DNA of 64,000 bases from NCBI GenBank assembly GCA_020847545.1, contig JADLBV010000091.1:1-64000 (forward strand), in the 5' to 3' direction. Positions 17,053 to 25,679 of this stretch are shown here, piece after piece (positions within the stretch are counted from its first letter, which is position 1; every line of letters starts with the position of its first letter). The notes under the pieces are model-generated. The model was not told the origin of the DNA, did not search any database, and saw only the letters and a program-made list of their open reading frames with translations. The translations under genes were made by a program, and so were the position numbers. This stretch comes from Phycisphaerales bacterium. GTDB taxonomy: Bacteria > Planctomycetota > Phycisphaerae > Tepidisphaerales > Tepidisphaeraceae.

Positions 17053-19394
17053 CACCACATCCCCGACTGGCTGGTCCACGCCAGCCATTGTTCCCAATAC
17101 GCCTTGGGCATCACAAACGAACCATCCTCAAACGCGCTGGCCGGCATCCGCCGCAACAGCCATTTGGCCCGCTCATTGGCGGTCCTGGCCTCGGCGATTT
17201 TCCCAAGCGCACAATATGAATTGACGATTTGCACATACGCCGCCAGCGCCGAGGGGTCTTCCTGATACCGAAACGCCGCCGCGTCATACAGCCGGATCGC
17301 CTCCTCATAATTCCCCAGGTCATAGGTGCAATCCGCGCGATAAAAAAAACTGAGTTTCAAATAAAGCCGATCCTCATCCGTGGCCGTTCCGCCGACGCGA
17401 TAGGTCTCGATCACGCGGTCATACAGCTTGCGGGCCTTGTCCAGCCGATCCCGACGGGCCGCCAACGCCTCGCCCTTGTCGGCCGGCATGGTGGCCGGCG
17501 GCTCCTTGTCGGACGCCACCCGGCTCTCCAGCAATCCCGCGCTTTTGCGATAACTGTCGGCCATCAAAAAGAGCAACTGGCCGACCTTTTCCTCCTTGGG
17601 ATACCTCTGAATCCACTCCTCCAGCCGCGACACCGCCTCCTCATATCGACCCGTGCGGTAATACAACCGCCCCAGTTCAAACAACGCCCGCCGAAATTCC
17701 GTCGCATCGGGCGTCAAGAGCGGATTGTTCTCCAAAACACTCAGGAGAACGCTCTCCGCCTTGGAATACTGTTCCGGCCCCTTGGCCAGATACGCCTGCG
17801 CCAACGGAACCGCCGACTTGCTCGCGGCCAGACTGTTGGGATACCGAAACGCGATTCGCACAAACGCGGCAATAGCCTTGTCAACCTGCCCCCCAGCCTG
17901 CAATGCCCTCCCCAGCCGCAACAACGCCTCAGGTGTCAACGGATCCTCCGGCCGCTCGGCGACAAATACCTCCAACGCGCTGATCGCCCGCTGCAAGTCT
18001 GATGCCCTGTCATACAGGTCAATCCCCTTCCACATCGCCTCCCCATACCCCTTGTCATCCGTCAGCGTCAGCGCCCGCGAATAGGCGATATAGGCATCCC
18101 CCGCCCGCGATCGCATGTCCCGCACCTGCTGGCCGCGTCGGGCCATGTCGGCCGGCTTGGCATCCGCAAGACTCGCCTCCAGTTGATCCGCCCGTCTCTC
18201 ATACACTCGTCCCAGCCGTGCAAAAAACGACGCCGGCGGGTCCGGCTGCAACTCCTGCTCATACGCCAGCACTTCCAGCGCGCCCGAAAAATTCCCCTTG
18301 TCGGTCAACATCGCGCCCGCCTGCCGCAACGACTCCAACGCTTCGGGTTTATATTTGGCGCGCGAACTTTTTCGCCCCACCTCCCCCACCAGATCATGCA
18401 GATCCGTCAACCCCGCATCATCCTCGTTGAGCATGATCCGGCAGACCCCCCGCCCCAGCCGCGCCAACGGCGCCACCTTGGCATCCGGATGATTCACCAG
18501 CACAACCTGATAAAACGAATTGGCCTGTTCCGGCAGTTTGCGATCCTGATAAATTTTCCCCAGCAGATAACAGGCATCCGCATCCACCGGATGCTGCACC
18601 CGAAGCTGATCCCGCGCCACCCGCAGATACCGCTCCGCCTCGGATGCATCACCCAGCTTCAATGCGCAATACCCCAGCCGATAATTCAGCTCCCCCTGCG
18701 CCACCGGATCGAGTTGCAGCTTCAACGCCTCCATCAGCAGCGTCCGCGCATCGGAGACCGAACCCCGGTCGATCAGCAACTGCGCCCGCTGACCCAGCGC
18801 CCAGGCGCGCTCGGCGTTGGTCAAATCCTTGCTCTTGAGATAATTGTCCAGCAGCGCCTCGGCCGCCGCCGGTTCCCCCTGATCCACCTGCAACTCAATC
18901 ACCCGCTTTTGCAGCCGCAGTGACTGGTTCGGATCCAGCGCCATCGCCTGACGATAATTCGCCAGCGCCTCGGCCGTCCGGCCCAACGCCTCAAACGCCT
19001 CTCCAAGCCGCAGATACATCGCCGCATCCGGCTTGGCGCCCAGCGCCAACGCCAGACGAACCTGCTCGATGATCCGCTCATGATTGGCGGGGATGTCGAT
19101 TTTCTTCTGCTTCTGTCCCTGATCCAGCGCCTGCGCCAGCATCAGATGAATGCGGGCCTCATGCTCGCGATCCAGCTTTTCGGTTTGTAGCAGTTGATTG
19201 AGATATTCGATCGCCGCTTCAGGCCGATCCTGTTTCAGATAGGCCTGCGCCCATTCGATCTTCTGATCAATTGTCGGGCCTGATTTGGGATCAATGAAAA
19301 GATACGCGGCATAGCCGAACAATCCCACCGACACCAGCAGCAATGGCATCTGCCAGAGTTGAGAAAGCCGCCCTTTTGTGTATCCCAAGGCCAT
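17052..19394 (-). CDS. Membrane-anchored tetratricopeptide-repeat protein
   Basis: About 780 residues from ATG 19394. One N-terminal membrane helix (about residues 14-35, QMPLLLVSVGLFGYAAYLF) is followed by more than ten TPR/Sel1-like helical pairs (AIEYLNQLLQTEKLDREHEA, LGRTAEALANYRQAMALDP, YYRTGRYEEAVSRLEEWIQR). TPR arrays are protein-binding scaffolds. It is translationally coupled to flgN, so a role in flagellar assembly or as a periplasmic scaffold is possible, but nothing in the sequence proves it. The start was chosen for the purine-rich stretch GGGGGAGAGG upstream; ATG-like codons upstream give no extra homology. Confidence 0.75.
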   Translation of the reverse strand: MALGYTKGRLSQLWQMPLLLVSVGLFGYAAYLFIDPKSGPTIDQKIEWAQAYLKQDRPEAAIEYLNQLLQTEKLDREHEARIHLMLAQALDQGQKQKKIDIPANHERIIEQVRLALALGAKPDAAMYLRLGEAFEALGRTAEALANYRQAMALDPNQSLRLQKRVIELQVDQGEPAAAEALLDNYLKSKDLTNAERAWALGQRAQLLIDRGSVSDARTLLMEALKLQLDPVAQGELNYRLGYCALKLGDASEAERYLRVARDQLRVQHPVDADACYLLGKIYQDRKLPEQANSFYQVVLVNHPDAKVAPLARLGRGVCRIMLNEDDAGLTDLHDLVGEVGRKSSRAKYKPEALESLRQAGAMLTDKGNFSGALEVLAYEQELQPDPPASFFARLGRVYERRADQLEASLADAKPADMARRGQQVRDMRSRAGDAYIAYSRALTLTDDKGYGEAMWKGIDLYDRASDLQRAISALEVFVAERPEDPLTPEALLRLGRALQAGGQVDKAIAAFVRIAFRYPNSLAASKSAVPLAQAYLAKGPEQYSKAESVLLSVLENNPLLTPDATEFRRALFELGRLYYRTGRYEEAVSRLEEWIQRYPKEEKVGQLLFLMADSYRKSAGLLESRVASDKEPPATMPADKGEALAARRDRLDKARKLYDRVIETYRVGGTATDEDRLYLKLSFFYRADCTYDLGNYEEAIRLYDAAAFRYQEDPSALAAYVQIVNSYCALGKIAEARTANERAKWLLRRMPASAFEDGSFVMPKAYWEQWLAWTSQSGMW

Positions 19395-19569
19395 GGCATC
19401 CGTGCCTCTCCCCCCGAATTGAAACCGCCCGGCCATCCTGGCCGACACGCCCGCTCTGATGCCATCCATGGCTCAAAGACAGGAACAAACCCGCTCACAT
19501 CCGCGCGCCGGCATCTGTGCCCGCATCGCAAACTGAACGTCCGATAAGCATCCTACATCGGCCAAAGAC

Positions 19570-19593
19570 AAACGCAAGTGTTTTCCTGCGTTT
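19570..19593 (-). terminator. Weak terminator-like hairpin after coaC
   Basis: A perfect 7-bp stem (AAACGCA 19570-19576 / TGCGTTT 19587-19593) just beyond the coaC stop is followed on the minus strand by GTCTTTGG. The T content is low, so termination is uncertain. The 200-base gap to the TPR gene also holds a possible minus-strand promoter TTGCGT-N16-TAGGAT. Confidence 0.35.
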
Positions 19594-19596
19594 CAA

Positions 19597-20241
19597 TTAT
19601 GGAATTTTTGCGGAAGGATTTGCGGATGGGTTTTGTGTTGTCGCCGGCCCCCGCTCGGCCAACATTCCGGCGACCGCTTCCAGTATCGTCCCCGGTTCGC
19701 TCATCCGTCCCGGACCGACGTTTCGACAGGCCAGCCACCCATCTTCCGGGCCGATGAAAAAATGCCCCGCATCCCGCAATTTTTTTACATTCTGGCGGGT
19801 AATCGGGTTTTCCCACATGCGGTTGTTCATCGCCGGGGCAAACAGCACCGGACAGGCCGATGCGCAGATCAGCAGGCTGATCAGGTCATCGCACATTCCA
19901 TGGGCCGCCTTGGCCAGATTGTGTGCCGTCGCGGGAGCCACCAGCAGCAAATCCGCCCGTTCGGTCAATCCGATGTGCTGCGGGTCGGATGAATCCATCA
20001 GATCAAACATCTGCGTCCGCACCGCCCGGCCCGACAACGCCTCCAGCGTCAACGGCGTGATGAACCGCTGCGCCTCGGCCGTCATGCAAACCGTCACCCC
20101 CGCCCCGCTTTGCACCAGCTTGGAGACAACATCCGCCACCTTGTACGCCGCGATCCCCCCGCACACCCCGACAACGATCTCGCGGCCTTGAAATATGCCT
20201 TGGCGATCCGGAATGTTTTCGATGGTGGACATAATGACCAT
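19597..20241 (-). CDS. coaC: Phosphopantothenoylcysteine decarboxylase (stand-alone CoaC flavoprotein)
   Basis: A protein of 214 residues with the HFCD flavoprotein fold: VVGVCGGIAAYKVADVVSKL at the start, the catalytic-type His in DPQHIGLTERADLLLVAP, and PAMNNRMWENP near residue 145, equivalent to the PxMNxxMW loop. It makes 4-phosphopantetheine in coenzyme A synthesis. The CoaB synthetase half, normally fused in bacteria, is absent after about residue 195. ATG 20241 and ATG 20232 are both possible starts; neither has a strong ribosome binding site. It follows rpoZ. Confidence 0.85.
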   Translation of the reverse strand: MVIMSTIENIPDRQGIFQGREIVVGVCGGIAAYKVADVVSKLVQSGAGVTVCMTAEAQRFITPLTLEALSGRAVRTQMFDLMDSSDPQHIGLTERADLLLVAPATAHNLAKAAHGMCDDLISLLICASACPVLFAPAMNNRMWENPITRQNVKKLRDAGHFFIGPEDGWLACRNVGPGRMSEPGTILEAVAGMLAERGPATTQNPSANPSAKIP

Positions 20242-20274
20242 CTTTTCCGCATCAGATGCGGATTTTGCGCGTTC

Positions 20275-20499
20275 TTACTTTTGCCCGGGCGTATTCAACC
20301 CACTGGCTTCATAGTCGATGGCGATCTTGTCCTGCAGGATTTCCTGCACGACGATCTCCAGGTCCGTCAAATTGTCATGTTCAACCAGCGGACGGGCGCC
20401 ATTCATCAGTTCCAGGGCGCGTTTCTGGATCAGCGCCGTCAGTTTGAACCGGCCGCCGACTTTGTTCACGATCTCGTCGCTCTTCAATGCTTCAATCAT
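20275..20499 (-). CDS. rpoZ: DNA-directed RNA polymerase omega subunit
   Basis: A protein of 74 residues with the RpoZ pattern: VNKVGGRFKLTALIQKRALEL, then NLTDLEIVVQEILQDKIAI. The omega subunit latches beta-prime during RNA polymerase assembly. The gmk-rpoZ-coaC order is the common bacterial arrangement, which supports the small gene. Confidence 0.9.
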   Translation of the reverse strand: MIEALKSDEIVNKVGGRFKLTALIQKRALELMNGARPLVEHDNLTDLEIVVQEILQDKIAIDYEASGLNTPGQK

Positions 20500-20520
20500 A
20501 GTTCAGTCCTTTTCCTGTGG

Positions 20521-21111
20521 TTAGAGTCCGCCCGATCGGCGGTGTTTGACGATCTTGATAATTTCATCCACCGCCGCTTCCAGGCGGTCGTTGATGACCA
20601 TGTAATCAAATGCCCGGCTACCCTTGGCCATCTGAATTTCGCGCTTGGCCGCCCGAAACCGCTTGTTGATGTCCTCGGCCGAATCCCGGCCACGGTCGTT
20701 GAGCCGCTTCAATAGTGTAGGCTCATCCGGCGGTAAAATGAACACCAGAACCGCCCGCGGATAGGCAAACCGCACCTGCAACGCCCCCTGAACGTCGATC
20801 TCCAGCAGCACATCCCGCCCGGCCGACAGATGATCCAGCGCCGGATGCTTGGGCGTGCCGTAATAATCACCATACACCTGCGCGTATTCCAGAAATTGAT
20901 CCGCATCCAACCTGCGGAAAAACTCCTCCCGCGAAATATGGTCGTAAATTTTGCCGTTGTCATCCCCCGGGCGTTTGGCGCGGGTGGTGGCGCTGACGGT
21001 GTACCAGACATGCATCGACTCGGCCAATTGGCGCGAAATCGTACTCTTGCCGACCCCCGATGGGCCGCACAACACAATCAACAAGCCGGGATGGTTGGGT
21101 TCCTGTGACAT
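20521..21111 (-). CDS. gmk: Guanylate kinase
   Basis: A protein of 196 residues. P-loop GPSGVGKST, GMP-binding SATTRAKRPGDDNGKIYDHI, and the conserved EYAQVYGDYYGTP and DVLLEIDVQGALQVR segments are all present. It phosphorylates GMP to GDP. It lies 21 bases upstream of rpoZ in the same direction. Confidence 0.95.
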   Translation of the reverse strand: MSQEPNHPGLLIVLCGPSGVGKSTISRQLAESMHVWYTVSATTRAKRPGDDNGKIYDHISREEFFRRLDADQFLEYAQVYGDYYGTPKHPALDHLSAGRDVLLEIDVQGALQVRFAYPRAVLVFILPPDEPTLLKRLNDRGRDSAEDINKRFRAAKREIQMAKGSRAFDYMVINDRLEAAVDEIIKIVKHRRSGGL

Positions 21112-21155
21112 GACTACAATGATGTGTGCAAATCTCGAACATATGTACTAATACT

Positions 21156-21181
21156 CCCTCCCCCGGTACTCCGGGGGAGGG
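21156..21181. repeat. REP-like palindrome, copy 1 (TACT loop)
   Basis: Perfect 11-bp arms CCCTCCCCCGG / CCGGGGGAGGG surround a TACT loop. A G-rich tail (TTGGGGTGGGGG) follows on the right. It forms an inverted pair with the copy at 21228-21253. Short reading frames seen across it (PPPVLRGRVGVGA type) are products of the repeat and not genes. Confidence 0.75.
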
Positions 21182-21227
21182 TTGGGGTGGGGGCTTCTTC
21201 ACGACGAGATATAAAACCCCCTCCCTG

Positions 21228-21253
21228 CCCTCCCCCGGAGTACCGGGGGAGGG
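21228..21253. repeat. REP-like palindrome, copy 2, opposite orientation (AGTA loop)
   Basis: The same 11-bp arms surround AGTA, the complement of TACT, so this copy is inverted relative to 21156-21181. The related tail (CCCCCTCCCTG) lies on the left. The doublet between gmk and yicC is arranged like a REPIN. Confidence 0.75.
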
Positions 21254-21313
21254 AAATAAAGCTCAACCCAAAAATTCGATGTTCGAAAATCATGATCTTC
21301 AAAATAGACAACA

Positions 21314-22195
21314 TCACTCGACGTTCTGAACCTGTTCCTTGAGCCGGTCAATCGAACCTTTGATCTCAACGATATGCCGGGCGATCTGGGCATCGTTGGC
21401 CTTGCTGGCGAGGGTGTTCGCCTCGCGCAACATTTCCTGCGTGATGAAATCCAGCTTTCGGCCGGCGTGTTCGCCCGTTCGACAGGCGTTCTCAAACGCA
21501 TCCAGATGGCTGTTGAGCCGCTGAATCTCCTCGCTGATGTCAGCGCGTTCGGCGAATACGGCCACTTCCTTCAGCAAATCCGCCTGATTGACCTGCAATT
21601 CCGCCTTGCTCAACAACTGGTTGACCCGCTGCGAGAGCTTGCGGTGATAATCGTCGATCACAAAAGGCGCCCGCTGCTCAATTTGCGCCAGATGCGTGCG
21701 GATGACATCCGCGTGTTTCATCAGGTCGCTGAAGAGCGCCTGACCTTCGCGGTCGCGCATGGCCTGCAATTTGATGATCGCCTTTTCGGTGATCTGTCGG
21801 ATGGTTGGCCCATGCCGGTCGATCTCATCGCTCTCATCGCGCGGCTCCTGACAGACGCCCGGCATCGCCAACAGGCCGGCCAGATCGATGTGAACCAGCC
21901 GATCCAACCCCTTCACCTCCTGCAACTGCGTCAAATACGCCTTGAGCGCCGGCGTATTGATGTGATACGCCGCCTCGGCGCTGTCCATCCGCATTTTCAG
22001 TATGTAGGTGATCGACCCCCGCCCCAGCCGTTCGCGCAACACACTTTCCAGTTCGGGTTCCAACCCGCTGACATTTTCAGGCAATTTGATGACCGGCTTG
22101 AAAAAGCGGTTGTTGAGCGAACGGATTTCGACCGCGTAATGCGTCCCCTCGCATTCGGCGGTGGCGTCTCCAAAACCAGTCATGCTGACGATCAT
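21314..22195 (-). CDS. yicC: YicC/YloC-family endoribonuclease
   Basis: A protein of 293 residues with the family start MTGFG (here MIVSMTGFGDA), SLNNRFFKPVIKLPENV, and the C-terminal DUF1732 region ending in EIKGSIDRLKEQVQNVE, which carries conserved QEM(L)REANTLASKAND. YicC proteins are endoribonucleases linked to small-RNA turnover and stationary-phase survival in E. coli. yicC next to gmk is conserved; the REP doublet separates them here. Confidence 0.92.
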   Translation of the reverse strand: MIVSMTGFGDATAECEGTHYAVEIRSLNNRFFKPVIKLPENVSGLEPELESVLRERLGRGSITYILKMRMDSAEAAYHINTPALKAYLTQLQEVKGLDRLVHIDLAGLLAMPGVCQEPRDESDEIDRHGPTIRQITEKAIIKLQAMRDREGQALFSDLMKHADVIRTHLAQIEQRAPFVIDDYHRKLSQRVNQLLSKAELQVNQADLLKEVAVFAERADISEEIQRLNSHLDAFENACRTGEHAGRKLDFITQEMLREANTLASKANDAQIARHIVEIKGSIDRLKEQVQNVE

Positions 22196-22219
22196 CGGGT
22201 GTGGCCTTTGGGAGGGTGG

Positions 22220-22534
22220 TTACTGGGGTGTGGCCGGGGTGTTCGGAACCGGCTGTTGGACTGGCGTCGGAGCCGAATTGGCCGGGATGTTTCGAGTGTT
22301 GCTGGTCATCAGGTTCAGCACCATCGCCAGCAACAGGAAGATGCCGAAAATGATGCTGGTGGCCCACGTCAGCACGTCGCCGGTTTTGGAACCGAAGGCC
22401 GTATTGCCTCCCGATCCGCCAAAGGCGCTGGAGAGCCCGCCGCCGCGCCCTTTCTGGATCAGCACGATGAGTACCATCAGCACCGACACCAGAATGAACA
22501 ACACAAAGAAAAACCAAAGAAAAAAAGTCGACAT
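22220..22534 (-). CDS. secG: Preprotein translocase subunit SecG
   Basis: A protein of 104 residues with a first membrane helix (FFLWFFFVLFILVSVLMVLIV), the SecG motif QKGRGGGLSSAFGGSG, a second helix (SIIFGIFLLLAMVLNLM) and a Pro/Thr/Gln-rich tail. It is a membrane subunit of SecYEG. It lies directly after tpiA, as in many bacteria. Confidence 0.92.
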   Translation of the reverse strand: MSTFFLWFFFVLFILVSVLMVLIVLIQKGRGGGLSSAFGGSGGNTAFGSKTGDVLTWATSIIFGIFLLLAMVLNLMTSNTRNIPANSAPTPVQQPVPNTPATPQ

Positions 22535-22550
22535 AATCGCTCCGTCACCC

Positions 22551-23297
22551 TTATTTCGCCGCGTTTACAATCGCCAAAAAGGAATCGGGCTTCAACGAAG
22601 CACCGCCGATCAACCCGCCGTCCACATCCCGTTGCGCCATCAGGCCGGCTGCGTTGTCCGGCTTCATGCTGCCCCCATATTGAATGCGTACGCGGTTGGC
22701 AAAGTCCGGGTTCCACATTCTTCCCATCGCCTCGCGGATGTAGGCATGGACTTCCTGCGCCTGCTGGTCGGTGGCGTTGCGGCCGGTGCCAATCGCCCAG
22801 ACCGGCTCATAGGCGATCACGAGGCTGTTCGGATCTTCAACAGAGCCGCGCAATTCCTCAAGCTGGCTCTGCACCACATTCAATGTATGCCCGGCATCCC
22901 GTTGTTCCAGCTTTTCCCCCACGCAATGAATCAATGTCAATCCGCCGGCCACAATCGCACGGGCCTTTTGGCCAACCAGTTCGGACGATTCACCCAGCAC
23001 ATGCCGGCGCTCACTGTGGCCGGCCAGGCAAAATGCCACCCCCAGGTCCTTGAGCATCTCGACTGAAATTTCGCCGGTGAAGGCGCCGCTTTTTTCAAAA
23101 TAAACATCCTGCGCCCCCAGTTGCACCTTTGATCCGGCCAGCGCCTGCCCCACCGCATCCAGATAGACAAATGGCGTCGCAACGCCCACCTGCACACCGG
23201 CCGGCGCGCCTTTGGCGACGCCCTTGGCCAGTTCAATGGCCGAGGCCTTGTTGGTGTTCATCTTCCAGTTGCCGGCGACAAAGGGTGTTCGTGCCAT
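22551..23297 (-). CDS. tpiA: Triosephosphate isomerase
   Basis: A protein of 248 residues, normal length. NWKMN at the start supplies the active-site Lys, GHSERR carries the catalytic His, AYEPVWAIGTG the catalytic Glu and YGGSMKPDN the phosphate loop. It interconverts dihydroxyacetone phosphate and glyceraldehyde 3-phosphate. It lies 12 bases downstream of aroF. Confidence 0.97.
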   Translation of the reverse strand: MARTPFVAGNWKMNTNKASAIELAKGVAKGAPAGVQVGVATPFVYLDAVGQALAGSKVQLGAQDVYFEKSGAFTGEISVEMLKDLGVAFCLAGHSERRHVLGESSELVGQKARAIVAGGLTLIHCVGEKLEQRDAGHTLNVVQSQLEELRGSVEDPNSLVIAYEPVWAIGTGRNATDQQAQEVHAYIREAMGRMWNPDFANRVRIQYGGSMKPDNAAGLMAQRDVDGGLIGGASLKPDSFLAIVNAAK

Positions 23298-23309
23298 GAA
23301 TAAAGTCCT

Positions 23310-24365
23310 TTAAGCCCCAACCGGCGCGGCCGATTTGGTAAAATGTTTGTTGAAAATGGTCGCGATCTGCCTTAATTGTCCCATCAGTTCCGTAAAGACT
23401 TCCGGCAGCAGGGCTTGCGGCCCATCGCACTGCGCTTCGCTGGGGCAGTAATGCACTTCGATGATGGCACCATGCGCCCCTGCCGCCATCCCCGCCGCCG
23501 CGATCGCCGGCACAAAATCGCGCTTGCCGGCCGCGTGCGAAGGATCAATGATGATCGGCAGGTGCGACAATTGCCGCGCCACCGGAATGCTGGTCACATC
23601 CAGCGAATAGCGGATGCTGTCTTCAAATGTCTTAATTCCCCGCTCGCACAAAATGACGCCCCGGTTCCCCTGGCTGAGGACATACTCGGCCGACAAAAGC
23701 CAATCTTTGACCGTCGCCGCGAGACCGCGTTTTAACACGACCGGTTTGCGGGTTTTGCCCACCTCGCGCAACAGGTCAAAATTCTGCATGTTGCGGGCGC
23801 CGATCTGGAATGAATCGGTATACCGCTCGATCAATTCCACCTGCCGGGTGTCCATGACTTCGGTGCAGATGGGCATCCCCAATTCATCGCCGCACGCTCG
23901 CATCCATTTGAGTGCCTGTTCGCCGTGGCCTTGGAAAGAATATGGACTGGTGCGCGGCTTGAATGCCCCGCCACGAAGGATCGTCGCCCCACCGGCACGC
24001 ACCAGCCGGGCAATTTTGTTCAGCATCTCTTCATTTTCGACCGCGCACGGCCCGGCGATGCAGGTGGCAAATTCGCCGCCGATCTTGACCTTGGGGACGC
24101 TGCCGCCGCCGACTTCGATGACGCTGTCTTCCTCATGAAAATCGCGGCTGGCCAGCTTGTAGGGCTTCATGATCGGCACGACTTTTTCAACGCCGTCCAA
24201 TGAAGCCAGATGGTTCTGATCCAGCGAGCCTTCCTCCCCCACCGCCCCGATCACGGTACGAAACTGCCCGCGTGACAGATGGGCCTTAAACCCCATGCGC
24301 TCGATCGTCTCCACCACACGATCAATCGACTCCTGGGAAACCTCGGGGTTCATTACAATAATCAA
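23310..24365 (-). CDS. aroF: 3-deoxy-7-phosphoheptulonate synthase (DAHP synthase, type I-beta)
   Basis: A protein of 351 residues. The N-terminal ferredoxin-like regulatory domain (about 1-70, MIIVMNPEVSQESIDRVVET) is followed by the barrel with AGPCAVEN, GAFKPRTSPYSFQG, RGLAATVKDWL and DPSHAAGKR. It condenses PEP with erythrose 4-phosphate, the first step of aromatic amino acid synthesis. The start is TTG 24365, supported by AGGAG at 7 bases and by the family start MIIVM; ATG 24353 is too far from the ribosome binding site. Confidence 0.94.
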   Translation of the reverse strand: MIIVMNPEVSQESIDRVVETIERMGFKAHLSRGQFRTVIGAVGEEGSLDQNHLASLDGVEKVVPIMKPYKLASRDFHEEDSVIEVGGGSVPKVKIGGEFATCIAGPCAVENEEMLNKIARLVRAGGATILRGGAFKPRTSPYSFQGHGEQALKWMRACGDELGMPICTEVMDTRQVELIERYTDSFQIGARNMQNFDLLREVGKTRKPVVLKRGLAATVKDWLLSAEYVLSQGNRGVILCERGIKTFEDSIRYSLDVTSIPVARQLSHLPIIIDPSHAAGKRDFVPAIAAAGMAAGAHGAIIEVHYCPSEAQCDGPQALLPEVFTELMGQLRQIATIFNKHFTKSAAPVGA

Positions 24366-24399
24366 GGGAAACTCCTGCTACGGCCGGTAAAGTCCCGTA

Positions 24400-24427
24400 G
24401 TTTAACCCAACCATATCATCAATACAA
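24400..24427 (-). promoter_or_regulatory. Possible promoter of aroF
   Basis: On the minus strand TTGTAT (24427-24422) and TTAAAC (24405-24400) are 16 bases apart, about 35 bases before the TTG start. A 6-bp inverted repeat CTACGG/CCGTAG (24378-24400) abuts the ribosome binding site and could shape the leader. Confidence 0.35.
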
Positions 24428-24470
24428 GTTTACATAACTCGTTTTAATGCAATGGGTTACAAGCGATTGA

Positions 24471-25679
24471 TTATACCCTGATTCGATACTCGAAGGCGTC
24501 GCCGAACCATTGGTTGGGGAAAAACCGGCTCATGTGCAGGATGATTTCGCCGGTTTGGCGATCCTCATGGGCCATGAAATTGGAGAGGGTCAACGATGGG
24601 TCTTCATCCGATGTGCGATCATCGACCACCCAAATGGTTTCTTTTTTCAACTGGAGCGAATCGGGATCCACTTCGGCAATGATGAAGGGGTATCGTGGTG
24701 AATTGTTCTGGCAGTTATTCGGGCTGATGTTGCCCAGCCAATAGAATTTCCCATTGGAATGGTTCAATAGCTGCGAACAACTGCTGGGGGAGAAAAACGC
24801 ATTGCCATCCGTATCGGTCCACGGCTTGGGAATTCCCCAGGTTCGGCCGCCATCCTCACTGACACACACCCATCGATAGCTGGGAATCTGATGGTTTGGA
24901 TCCTTGCTGCCGCCATTGCTGCCGCGAATGACCATCAAAATACGGCCATCCGGCAATTGGGCGATGGTGGGTTCGACCGCACCGCGGGTTGATCGGCCAG
25001 GGTCGATTGAGATGCGATCGGACAAACTCCAGTCGATGTGTTGATTGTCCTTCCATCTGCCGATGAGTACCGCCGATTCATGGAACGATAATCCGCCGCC
25101 GGGGTTGTAATACTCCCCATCGGGACCGATGGGGCTGGTTTGCACCGGCACAAGAATCTCTCCCTGTCGAGTGCGGATCGGACGGCTCCCCATGTCGCCG
25201 ATCATGATCGAATTTTTGCCCACCCAGATGCATTCAAAGGGGTGATCGGGGGTGTAACCCGGTTGCACGATCATCTGATCGGTCACACTTGTCCGGCCGC
25301 CATCTTCGGAGATGCGATAGCGAAGAAAATAGTTCTTCATCCCATCATCCGGATTGTCGTTGGGCAACAATCCTTCCAGCACGATGCTGAGTAGCCGATC
25401 GCGCTCGGGATCGACAAATCCCGGCGTCGTCCAGAGCCGGCGCATGCCCTGGGGTTCCTTGAAGTTGCAGGGGATATCCTTCCAGTCCGTCCAGTATTTC
25501 TATTTCCCATTGTCGGACGACCAGGCCACCTCATTGTTGTCAAAGAGGTCGCTGCGGGTTTCGAGCATCCGCGTGCGCATTTTTTCATGCCCGGCCGCCC
25601 GGACATAAAATGAATTGCCGTAAACCAACGTGCCAATTCCGGGGGATTTCAGATAAACCTGTTTGCTGGTGAGCTTCAT
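24471..25679 (-). pseudogene. BNR/sialidase-like protein interrupted by an in-frame TAG
   Basis: Translation from ATG 25679, which overlaps the stop of the preceding gene as ATGA, gives MKLTSKQVYLKSPGIGT and continues in one frame to 24471 (402 codons). A TAG at 25502-25500 breaks it inside an Asp-box-like segment (SSDNGK, stop, KYW). Downstream the frame keeps sialidase-fold features (SEDGGRTWGIP, QLPDGRILMVIRGSNGG, HESAVLIGRW), so loss is recent or the codon is read through. ATG 25445 after the stop could restart a truncated product of 324 residues. Similar to the BNR protein two genes upstream. Confidence 0.75.

Noticed and set aside
21124-21342. Short frames reading like PPPVLRGRVGVGA on both strands
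   Set aside because: They are translations of the paired G/C-rich palindromes. Such repeat-derived frames recur across planctomycetes and are not genes.
24395-24470. Terminator between the broken BNR gene and aroF
   Set aside because: No stem followed by a T run is visible on the minus strand in this gap.
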